From assembly GCF_024580735.1 (NCBI RefSeq), contig NZ_JANIJX010000004.1, positions 62,001 to 126,000 on the forward strand: a DNA stretch of 64,000 nucleotides. Direction: 5' to 3'. Source of the stretch: Brevibacterium moorei. Lineage in GTDB: Bacteria; Actinomycetota; Actinomycetes; Actinomycetales; Brevibacteriaceae. This document shows positions 16,827-24,074 of this stretch, piece after piece; position 1 is the stretch's first letter, and every line of letters begins with the position of its first letter. The notes beneath the pieces are model-generated. The model searched no databases. It was not told the DNA's origin and saw only the letters and a list, made by a program, of their open reading frames with translations. A program made the position numbers and the translations under genes.

Positions 16827-18901
16827 CGCAGGGGCACGCGCCCACTGAGGGGCTGGACCCCGATGCCCTGCTGGCCGGTCTCGACGCCGAACAGGCGCAG
16901 GTCGCCACGCACACCGGCGGGCCCCTGGTAGTCCACGCGGGCGCCGGAACCGGTAAGACACGGGCGATGACCCACCGGATCGCCTATGGGGCGGCCACAG
17001 GAGGTCTCGACCCCCGACACGTCCTCGCACTGACCTTCACGGCCAAGGCGGCCGGGGAGATGCGCTCGCGCCTGCGGGGCCTGGGAGTGCCGATGGTGCA
17101 GGCGCGGACCTTCCATTCGGCGGCCCTGCGGCAGTTGCGCTACTTCTGGCCGAGGTTCGCGGAGGGGGACTTCCCCCAGCTCATCACCGCTAAGGCGGGG
17201 CCGGTCGCCAGGGCGATGGCCGAATCCGGGTTCGAGGTCGAACGTGAGACGGTGCGCGATGTCGCAGCGGAGATCGAATTCGCCGCGGTCAGCCTGATTG
17301 GTGTGGAGGAATACGCTGCACAGGCCGGGCACCGGGAACTGCCGGAGGGAATCGACGCTGCGGCCATGGTGCGCATCATGACGGCATACGGCGAGTTGAA
17401 ATCGCGTGGACGCCTGCTGGACTTCGAAGACGTGTTGCTGGTCCTCGATGGGATTCTGGGCACCCGCGAGGACATCGCGGCGGAAATCCACCAACAGTAC
17501 CGCCACTTCGTCGTCGACGAGTTCCAGGACGTCTCGCCCCTGCAGTTCGATCTGCTGATGCGCTGGCTGGGCCGGCGCGACTCACTGTGCGTGGTCGGCG
17601 ATCCGGCTCAGACGATCTACAGTTTCGCGGGGGCGCGCGATGGATTCCTCTTGGGCCTGCCCAATCGCCTGGAGAACGTGCGGACCGTCTCCCTGGTGCG
17701 CAACTACCGCTCGTGCCCGCCGATCGTGGCGGCTGCCAATCGCATCCTGGCACACACCGGCCGTAAACCCCTGGTGCTGCAGCCGGTGCGCTCCGGTGGC
17801 GGGCCCGTGCGGTACACGGAATATCCCGACGACGAAGCCGAGGCGATGGGCGTGGCGGAGGCCGTCGCCGGCCAGATCGCGGCGGGCCGGCGGGCCGGGG
17901 ACATCGCGGTGCTCTTCCGCACCAACGGCCAGAGTCGGGCCTTCGAGGAAGCGCTGAGCCGCCGCGGCATCTCCTATGTGCTGCGCGGCGGCGAGCGCTT
18001 CTTCGCCAGGCGCGAGGTCAAGGAGGCGATCGCCGTGCTGCGCGCCAACCAGCGCAGCGTCCCCGGCACCACACCCCTGTCGGAGGCCGTGCGCGAGCTG
18101 GTGGCCGGCGTCGGATGGACCACGAGCGCGCCGACGGCCGGGGGACGGGTGCGCGAACGCTGGGAGTCGTTGAGCGCACTGGTCGACCTGGCGGACGAGA
18201 TGCAGGCCGAACACGAATTGCCGGTGCCGCTGAGCGCTTTCGTCGCGGAACTCGACGATCGTAGGGAACACCAGTTCGCACCGGCCGTGGACGGCGTGAC
18301 CCTGGCCAGCGTCCACGCTGCGAAGGGACTCGAATGGCCGGTCGTATACCTGGTGGGGCTCTCCGAGGGGCTTCTGCCGATCTCCTATGCCCGGAGTCCG
18401 GGGCAGATCGCGGAGGAACGGCGGTTGTTCTACGTGGCGCTGACCCGCGCCAGGGACGAGGTCGAGCTCAGCTGGTCGCTGGCGCGTCAACGCAGCCAGG
18501 TCAACCGGCGCAGGCCCTCGCGGTTCGTCCAGGAGACCCGTGCGCCAGGGCCCGGTTCAACCGGGCACACAGCGCCGGCGCCGAGGCCGCGGGCCCGGCG
18601 CGAACTCCGGTGCACGAACTGCAATCGGGTGCTCGACACCCCGGCACAGAAGGCACTGGGTCGGTGTGAGGAGTGTGCGGGCCCGGTGGACCGGGCCGTG
18701 TTCGACCGGTTGGTGGCATGGCGCGCGGAGCAGGCGGAGGTGGAGCGGGTTCCCGCATACATGGTGTGTACCGAGTCGACCCTCGAACTGATCGCACGAT
18801 TGCGGCCGACCGCGCAACGGGAGCTCGCCCTGGTCCCGGGGATCGGACCGGTCAAACTCGAGCGCTACGGCACGCGCCTGTTGGAGGTGCTCGCCGGCTG
18901 A
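16823..18901 (+). CDS. uvrD2: UvrD2-type SF1 DNA helicase
   Basis: 692 aa. 3'-5' DNA helicase: Walker A GAGTGKT (40-46), LTFTAKAAGEMRSRLR, DEFQDVSPLQ, GDPAQTIYSFAGA, VRNYRS, SVHAAKGLEWPVVYLVG. A C4 zinc motif starting near residue 597 (CTNC...CEEC) is diagnostic of UvrD2, followed by a C-terminal HRDC-like domain ending KLERYGTRLLEVL. In mycobacteria UvrD2 is essential and the Cys/HRDC region supports unwinding and binding. Starts at a GTG inside the nudC stop. A hairpin overlapping its stop codon separates it from the convergent cyclodehydratase-like gene. Confidence 0.95.
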   Translation: MTQGHAPTEGLDPDALLAGLDAEQAQVATHTGGPLVVHAGAGTGKTRAMTHRIAYGAATGGLDPRHVLALTFTAKAAGEMRSRLRGLGVPMVQARTFHSAALRQLRYFWPRFAEGDFPQLITAKAGPVARAMAESGFEVERETVRDVAAEIEFAAVSLIGVEEYAAQAGHRELPEGIDAAAMVRIMTAYGELKSRGRLLDFEDVLLVLDGILGTREDIAAEIHQQYRHFVVDEFQDVSPLQFDLLMRWLGRRDSLCVVGDPAQTIYSFAGARDGFLLGLPNRLENVRTVSLVRNYRSCPPIVAAANRILAHTGRKPLVLQPVRSGGGPVRYTEYPDDEAEAMGVAEAVAGQIAAGRRAGDIAVLFRTNGQSRAFEEALSRRGISYVLRGGERFFARREVKEAIAVLRANQRSVPGTTPLSEAVRELVAGVGWTTSAPTAGGRVRERWESLSALVDLADEMQAEHELPVPLSAFVAELDDRREHQFAPAVDGVTLASVHAAKGLEWPVVYLVGLSEGLLPISYARSPGQIAEERRLFYVALTRARDEVELSWSLARQRSQVNRRRPSRFVQETRAPGPGSTGHTAPAPRPRARRELRCTNCNRVLDTPAQKALGRCEECAGPVDRAVFDRLVAWRAEQAEVERVPAYMVCTESTLELIARLRPTAQRELALVPGIGPVKLERYGTRLLEVLAG

Positions 18902-18925
18902 GGTCGGGATCACGGCTCAGCCGGC
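18893..18925. terminator. Bidirectional hairpin spanning two convergent stop codons
   Basis: GCCGGCTGAG pairs with CTCAGCCGGC (10 bp). The arms include the uvrD2 stop and the end of the convergent gene. Confidence 0.6.
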
Positions 18926-19807
18926 TGGGGGACGGGTGGGCACTGCCAATGGGATGCGGCATGGGCAGGATGGGGAGAAGCCGACAGTGACGTCCTCCGC
19001 CTGGCCCAACGGCAGGCTCAGGCGCAGTCCGGTGTCCGCGGGCTTGAGCCCCAGCAGAGCCGCTCTCAGATGGCCGGCCAGGTGCGCCGCGCCGAGGTCG
19101 TGCAGGACGGGGTCGAGCTGGTCGGCCCGCCAGCTGGAGGTGCGCAGGGCCCTCCAGGACTCGAACCAGGAATCGTCGGAGTCCATGGCCGCTTCGACCA
19201 GGCAACCCGAGCATGGCGTCCGACCCGCGCGGATGATGTGCCCGATTCTGGTACTGGCCTCGCCGAACACCACGTGCAGATGCGCAATGTCCTGCTCCAC
19301 CAGGGCCGCGGCGCTCAACAGGTCTGCGGCCAGGAAGGAGGTGAGCACGACCACCTGTTCTCGATTCGGGCCCGTCGGCTCTCCACTGAGCGCGTGCGCG
19401 TCGAGCCCGGCCCTGCGCAGTACCGGGGCCAGTGATTCGGCCAGGGGACCGACGATGTCGATACGTGTTGCGGCCAGTTCCCGGTCCAGGGCCGCTGGGT
19501 CGTGGCCGGTGGCGGCAGCCAGTGCTTGCACGTGTTGTCCTGCCGGGTCGCCGGGTGCTGACTCCGCCGGGACCAGGGCACCCGCCTGGTCCAGCAGGCC
19601 CAGGAGCATGGCCGCTCGGTCCGCGTCCATTCCCGCCCTGGACACGGCGGCATCCAGTTCCGCGGTGCCCAGGCCCAACCTCAGCCGGTTGATCAGTTCC
19701 ACGTCTGCAGCGCTGAGCCCATCGACGTAGACGGGATCTTCGCTCCCGATCTGCATGCTGTTCTCATCGATCCAAACCAGTGGAAGGGATGTGAATGTTC
19801 GATACAT
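18917..19807 (-). CDS. Orphan cyclodehydratase-like / TOMM leader-peptide-binding-type protein
   Basis: 296 aa. The C-terminal half resembles ThiF/E1-like proteins annotated as TOMM (thiazole/oxazole-modified microcin) leader-peptide-binding or cyclodehydratase proteins: a Rossmann-like strand (VVVLTSFLAADLLSAAALVEQDIAHLHVVFGEAS), then GRTPCSGCLVEAAMDSDDSW with C199 and C202, and C-terminal SCPCRIP (about C281, C283). Together these give four zinc-type cysteines. No YcaO protein, precursor peptide or dehydrogenase is near, so this is the stand-alone actinobacterial form and its function is unknown. Start at 19807 has a strong site (GGAGG, 5-6 bases upstream). A promoter about 260 bp upstream implies a long leader. 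Confidence 0.75.
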   Translation of the reverse strand: MYRTFTSLPLVWIDENSMQIGSEDPVYVDGLSAADVELINRLRLGLGTAELDAAVSRAGMDADRAAMLLGLLDQAGALVPAESAPGDPAGQHVQALAAATGHDPAALDRELAATRIDIVGPLAESLAPVLRRAGLDAHALSGEPTGPNREQVVVLTSFLAADLLSAAALVEQDIAHLHVVFGEASTRIGHIIRAGRTPCSGCLVEAAMDSDDSWFESWRALRTSSWRADQLDPVLHDLGAAHLAGHLRAALLGLKPADTGLRLSLPLGQAEDVTVGFSPSCPCRIPLAVPTRPPAG

Positions 19808-20174
19808 GGTGACCTCCGTGTGCACAACGGTACGGTCTGGTCCACGGCAGGGGAAGGGAAGGGGCAAAATCTGTGGACAAGGTGACGCACGGTCGCGGAA
19901 GGGTATGCGCACCGCGCCGGCCGGGTGGGGGAACGGATGCGGGCGCCGACCGAGTCGATGGCGTCGACCCGGGCGACGCCCGTTCCGTTTGTTCGGACTG
20001 CACCCAGGGCGTCCACGGACCTTCCCCTTGTCCACGGCCGCCGGGCATTGTGCAGCCCGCACATCAAAACTATTGCCAGACACACCGGCGCGTCAAGCCG
20101 GGTGTGGCTGTGCTTGTGTGATAAAGGAGCCCGGGAATGGGGATGTGTCGGTGCCCGAGGGTAGATTCGATGCC
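19808..20174. other. 367-bp intergenic region between divergent genes
   Basis: Contains no convincing gene. It holds the putative minus-strand promoter at 20069-20096, so about 250 nt would form the 5' leader of the cyclodehydratase-like gene. The stretch has several GTCCACGG repeats (near 19850, 20010, 20029). I looked for whiB7, which neighbours uvrD2 in mycobacteria, and found no frame with the C-CxxC-C pattern. Confidence 0.6.
20069..20096 (-). promoter_or_regulatory. Sigma70-like promoter TTGACG-16-AATAGT
   Basis: Minus-strand TTGACG (20091-20096) and AATAGT (20069-20074) separated by 16 bp, in an AT-richer patch. It would drive the cyclodehydratase-like gene with a leader of roughly 250 nt. 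Confidence 0.45.
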
Positions 20175-20714
20175 ATGGATACCACTGAGGTGCGCGCATT
20201 GTTGGAGGCCGGCGACATCGAAATCCGCAGGTCGGCGCGCCGGCGCAAAACGATCTCCCTGACCGGGGCCCCGGGATCGTGGGTGCTGGCGGTTCCCCAG
20301 CGCTGGCGGCCCGAGGGGAATCTGGGGCAGATAGCCGAACTCATCACCCGTTTGGAGAAACGGCGGGGCCGGCCACGGCAGTCGGACGCCCAGCTGTGGG
20401 AGCGGACGCTGGAGCTGAACACGTGCTATTTCGCCGATGGCATAGCCCCGGCCAGCGTCGTGTGGGTCGAAAATCAGCGCAGCCGGTTCGCCTCGACGAC
20501 ACCGGCGACCGGGGCGATCCGGGTGTCCAACATGTTGCGCGAGGTTCCCGACTGGGTGCTGGACTCCGTGCTGGTCCACGAACTCGCCCACTTGCGCCAG
20601 GCGGACCACTCGGCGCGTTTCAAGGAGTTGACCGCCCGCTATCCGCGGACCGGGGAAGCGCAGACGTATCTGGAGGGCTTCAGCGCGGGCATGTCGTTCG
20701 CAACGGGGTCGTGA
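20175..20714 (+). CDS. YgjP-type (DUF45/M48-like) zinc metallopeptidase
   Basis: 179 aa. Motif HELAH (135-139) followed by His145 in RQADH matches the YgjP/DUF45 family, related to WLM/M48 metalloproteases; N-terminal RRSARRRKTISLTGAPGSWVLAVP is the usual beta-rich lead-in. Substrate unknown. The ATG at 20175 has no strong ribosome site; an in-frame GTG about ten codons upstream is possible. Five bp separate its stop from the convergent NUDIX stop, with no hairpin visible. Confidence 0.85.
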   Translation: MDTTEVRALLEAGDIEIRRSARRRKTISLTGAPGSWVLAVPQRWRPEGNLGQIAELITRLEKRRGRPRQSDAQLWERTLELNTCYFADGIAPASVVWVENQRSRFASTTPATGAIRVSNMLREVPDWVLDSVLVHELAHLRQADHSARFKELTARYPRTGEAQTYLEGFSAGMSFATGS

Positions 20715-20719
20715 ACGGC

Positions 20720-21313
20720 TCAGGATGTGCCGGAGCGGCCCAGCGCGGAGCGGATCCGGGGGAGTATCCCCGGCAGGCGGCGGACGATGTCGGGTGCGGT
20801 CTCCTCCGGTAGTGCATCGAGCCGGTGCCACCCGATCTCCAGGGACTCCGGGGAGGCCGCGATCGGTTCGGCGGGATCGAGAACCGCGGCGTACATGATG
20901 TCGGCGTGTATCCGACAGGTGCCGAAGGACTCGGGCAATTCGTGGATGCTCGCGGACACCGGGAGGTCCACCGCGGGTTCCAGGCCCTGTACTCCGGACT
21001 CCTCCCGGGCCTCGCGCACGGCGGCCTCGAGCACGGAGGCATCGCCGGCCTCCAGGTGTCCGCCGAACTGCAACCACTGTCGGGCCTTGCGGTGCAGGGT
21101 CAACAGGACCCGGTCGAAGTCGGGGGAGACGACCAGGCAGCTGGCGGTGACGTGGACCGGATTGGCCCTGACCCCGCTGGCATCCCCGGTCCGGTCGATG
21201 AAACCGGCGATTCTGTGAGCGTGCCCGGGTTCACTCATGGCGGGATCGGCCCGCCGCAGCAAGGCGGCGATCCGAGCCCAGGCCGTGGCATTCCCTCCGG
21301 GTGGGAGGGTCAC
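20720..21313 (-). CDS. NUDIX hydrolase
   Basis: 197 aa. NUDIX box GGHLEAGDASVLEAAVREAREESGV with the REAREE core; the first acidic position is Asp (GD), seen in this subfamily. Preceding VVSPDFDRVLLTLHRKARQWLQFGGHLE is typical of nucleotide-sanitising NUDIX enzymes; the substrate cannot be told. The GTG at 21313 overlaps the stop of the upstream metalloprotease (GTGA), indicating coupled translation. An internal ATG (MSEPGHAHRI) is an alternative start. Confidence 0.87.
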   Translation of the reverse strand: MTLPPGGNATAWARIAALLRRADPAMSEPGHAHRIAGFIDRTGDASGVRANPVHVTASCLVVSPDFDRVLLTLHRKARQWLQFGGHLEAGDASVLEAAVREAREESGVQGLEPAVDLPVSASIHELPESFGTCRIHADIMYAAVLDPAEPIAASPESLEIGWHRLDALPEETAPDIVRRLPGILPRIRSALGRSGTS

Positions 21314-22656
21314 TTCGCCCTGCCCTCGCCGCCGCCCTCCTCGTCGAGGAGCCGGTAGAGCGCGGCGTCGAAGTCCGCATCCCCCTCCCAGCCGGCCGTG
21401 CGGCGCTCGCGGTAGCCCAGTGGGTCGTCGAGGTCCGCTTGCTGGGGTAGATCGTCCAGGTGGGTGAAGACGGCGTCGCGGGCTGCCGCGCCCTCCGTCT
21501 GCTGCAGATAGCCGAACAGGGTGGAGGCGTCCTTGATGCGCGTTGGCTGCAGCCTGAGCCCCAACAGGTCTTCGAAGGCCTGGTCCGCGGTGCTGGTCAT
21601 CGACAGGCGCTCCCGGATGCCGGCCCGCAGCAGGTCCCGCTGCGGCAGGTCCTTGCACGCTTCATAGGTCACGACCTCGACCCAACCCGCAATCGTCGAC
21701 AGCAGGACGTCAAGGCTTTCCAGGGCATCGCGCTGTGCCGGATTGTCCTGGGGGCGGAACAGGTTCCCGCCGATCTGCTCGCTGATCTCCTGGATCTTCG
21801 CCGGGTCGAAGTTCCCCGGGTCGATGTCGCCGGCCAGATTCTGCAGCCCGTCCAGATCGACTTCGATGTTCGAGGCGTACTTCGCCAGGACCGTGCTGAT
21901 ATGACCGGCCAGGTACGGGGCGCGGGAATACAGCCAGATGTGTGCCAGCTCCATCACGGCGAGATAGAGCCGCAGCTGCTCGTCGTCGACGCCCATGGAG
22001 GCGGCAGCGCCCGGCAGGTTGACGGCGATCAGGGCCGGGGCCCCGTCGGCGGTCACCGGCAGCCCGTATTCGGTCCCAGTGAGAACGCTGCCGGAGAGGT
22101 TGCCCAGGGCCTGTCCCAGCTGCGTTGCGAACATCTGGGCACCCATCGAGCCGAAGATCTGCTGGGCACCGGCGAGGAACCCGCGCATCTCCTCGGGCAC
22201 CTGGGCGCCCAGCGATCGGGTCAGGGCCGAGGTCATGTTCGTCTTCACCGCATCGGTCAGCTCCAACCAGCCGGCGGCGGTCTGCTCGACCCAGGTCCGC
22301 CGGTTGAATGCCCGGCCGTTGAACGAAGTCGCGGGGGAGTCGATGACCTGGCCCAGCCAGAGTTCGGCCAGGCGGAACGCCTCCTCGACCAATTTGGTCT
22401 GCTCGGTGCTGACAGTCGGGTCCGGCGTCGGGATGTGACCGGTGGCGGCTCGGATCACGGTGTCGGGACCCGCCTGGGCCCCCATCATGTTCTGCAGGTT
22501 CTGCATGAAGCCGCCCAGCATGGCCGGATCGAAGGGCATTCCTCCGGGCATCTGACCCGCGGGCTTGCCGTCGGGGCCGAAGAACATCGCGAACATGTCA
22601 CCGAACGGATTGTTCTCGTCGTCGGGACGGTCTTTATCCTCGTTGCGGTCGGTCAT
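21310..22656 (-). CDS. DUF2342 zinc-dependent metalloprotease-like protein
   Basis: 448 aa, homologous in layout to mycobacterial Rv3195 and the F420-biosynthesis-associated/zincin-like DUF2342 family. The N-terminal 45 residues are acidic with Gly/Met repeats (FGPDGKPAGQMPGGMPFDP). The putative metal site is MELAHIWLYSRAPYLAGHI in the middle of the chain. The start at 22656 follows GAAGGGG five bases upstream; an in-frame ATG at 22767 has no such site. Precedes the NUDIX gene with a 4-bp overlap and is divergent from the YlbL-like protease gene, as in other actinobacteria. Confidence 0.87.
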   Translation of the reverse strand: MTDRNEDKDRPDDENNPFGDMFAMFFGPDGKPAGQMPGGMPFDPAMLGGFMQNLQNMMGAQAGPDTVIRAATGHIPTPDPTVSTEQTKLVEEAFRLAELWLGQVIDSPATSFNGRAFNRRTWVEQTAAGWLELTDAVKTNMTSALTRSLGAQVPEEMRGFLAGAQQIFGSMGAQMFATQLGQALGNLSGSVLTGTEYGLPVTADGAPALIAVNLPGAAASMGVDDEQLRLYLAVMELAHIWLYSRAPYLAGHISTVLAKYASNIEVDLDGLQNLAGDIDPGNFDPAKIQEISEQIGGNLFRPQDNPAQRDALESLDVLLSTIAGWVEVVTYEACKDLPQRDLLRAGIRERLSMTSTADQAFEDLLGLRLQPTRIKDASTLFGYLQQTEGAAARDAVFTHLDDLPQQADLDDPLGYRERRTAGWEGDADFDAALYRLLDEEGGGEGRAK

Positions 22657-22822
22657 GCTGGCCCCTTCCGGATGGCTGGTACGGAGTTTCCTCGATTCCT
22701 CAAGGGTAACGAGTCGTCCTGGCGATTCCTTCCGTTCCGGCGCCGGTGCACCGGGTATTTCGTTCACGGCGAAACATCCCCTGTGCGCAACCGGGGGATT
22801 CGTGCAGTGTGCCTTGGTGGAT

Positions 22823-22828
22823 TAGACT
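22823..22828 (+). promoter_or_regulatory. Possible -10 box TAGACT upstream of the PDZ protease gene
   Basis: TAGACT in an AT-richer patch 52 bp before the GTG start; no good -35 at the expected distance. Confidence 0.3.
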
Positions 22829-22879
22829 ACAGGGGCGCCCTACGGGCGCGGCGGATGTTCAGGACGGGATAGGCACAAC

Positions 22880-23977
22880 GTGAGTCTTTCAGCAGATCAG
22901 ACGGGTCACAGCGGGAGAAAGGGGACGACGGGGAAGTCGTCTCTGCCGGGTGTACTGACCTATCTGCTCATCATCTGTGCACTGGTCGTCCCCGTCCCCT
23001 ACATGATTCAGAAGCCAGGCCCGGTGTTCAACACCCTGGGTGGCACCGGCGAGGGCGATCACACCCCACTGCTGAGCATCACGGGGATGAAGACGTATCC
23101 GCTGTCGGGGCAACTCGACATGCTCACAGTCGGTGTGGTCGGCGGGCCGGGACGCCGGGTCAACGCATCCCAGGCCGTGCAATCGGTCATCGCCGGGCAC
23201 GACACGGTCCTGCCCAAGGAGGCCTACTACCCCCTGACGACCACTGCCGAAGAGGTCGATACCGCGAACACCGCGGAGATGGCATCCTCGCAGGATCTGG
23301 CGACGGCGGCCGCGTTGACCGAACTGGGCGTCGATTTCGGCTCGGCACTCGCAGTAGCGCAGGTGACCCCCGGCAGCCCGGCCGACGGCACACTGCGGCC
23401 GGATGACCGCATTCTCAAAATCGATTCCAGTCAGGTGTCCGGGGATAACGCCGGAGCCAAAACCGTCCAGACCCGGGTCGCCAAGGGCCGCCCCGTCGAT
23501 CTGACCATCCAGCGCGGCAAGACGAAGAAGACGGTGACGATCAGGCCGACGCAGACGGACGGGAAGTTCGCCCTGGGCATCGTGTTGGGGCAGAAGTACG
23601 ACTTCCCCGTCACGGTGAAGTACAACGTCGAGGGCGTGGGCGGGCCATCGGCCGGAACGATCTTCGCGCTGACGATCATCGACGCGCTGACCCCCGGTGA
23701 TCTGACCGGCGGTAAGCCGATCGCGGGCACTGGCGCGATCACGGCCGACGGCACCGTCCAACCGATCGGCGGGGCCAGACAGAAGGTCGCGGCCGCAGCG
23801 GCCGCCGGCAACGAGTACTTCCTGGCACCGCGGGACAACTGCGCCGAGGTCCTCGAGGCCGCAGCCCAGACGGATCTGCACGTCGTGCGCATCGACGATC
23901 TGAAGTCGGCGCGGGCTTCGGTGGAGAAGATCGCGGTCGGCAGGACCACGGGCCTGCCGGCCTGCGGGACGAATTGA
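22880..23977 (+). CDS. YlbL-type PDZ and Lon-like (S16) membrane protease
   Basis: 365 aa. One N-terminal helix (LTYLLIICALVVPVPYMI, about 22-42) anchors an extracytoplasmic domain. A PDZ core (VTPGSPADGTLRPDDRILKIDSSQVSG) precedes the S16 Ser-Lys dyad: GGPSAGTIFAL (Ser near 258) and GARQKVAAAAAAG (Lys near 300). Family members act in envelope proteolysis; Bacillus YlbL has been tied to division-inhibitor turnover. Homologous in position to mycobacterial Rv3194c, next to the DUF2342 and UPF0182 genes. GTG start; ribosome site weak. Confidence 0.92.
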   Translation: MSLSADQTGHSGRKGTTGKSSLPGVLTYLLIICALVVPVPYMIQKPGPVFNTLGGTGEGDHTPLLSITGMKTYPLSGQLDMLTVGVVGGPGRRVNASQAVQSVIAGHDTVLPKEAYYPLTTTAEEVDTANTAEMASSQDLATAAALTELGVDFGSALAVAQVTPGSPADGTLRPDDRILKIDSSQVSGDNAGAKTVQTRVAKGRPVDLTIQRGKTKKTVTIRPTQTDGKFALGIVLGQKYDFPVTVKYNVEGVGGPSAGTIFALTIIDALTPGDLTGGKPIAGTGAITADGTVQPIGGARQKVAAAAAAGNEYFLAPRDNCAEVLEAAAQTDLHVVRIDDLKSARASVEKIAVGRTTGLPACGTN

Positions 23978-24074
23978 TGTAACAGAAGAGCTTCCGGCGC
24001 GTGTTCGACGCGTCGCCGTGGCCCCGGCGGTTCCGGGGTAACCGGAATTACCCAGGGACGAGGAGAATCACCCC

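Noticed and set aside
19808-20174. Possible whiB7 gene next to uvrD2
   Set aside because: Short Cys-containing frames exist but none has the C-CxxC-C spacing or the GVWGG-type turn of WhiB proteins.
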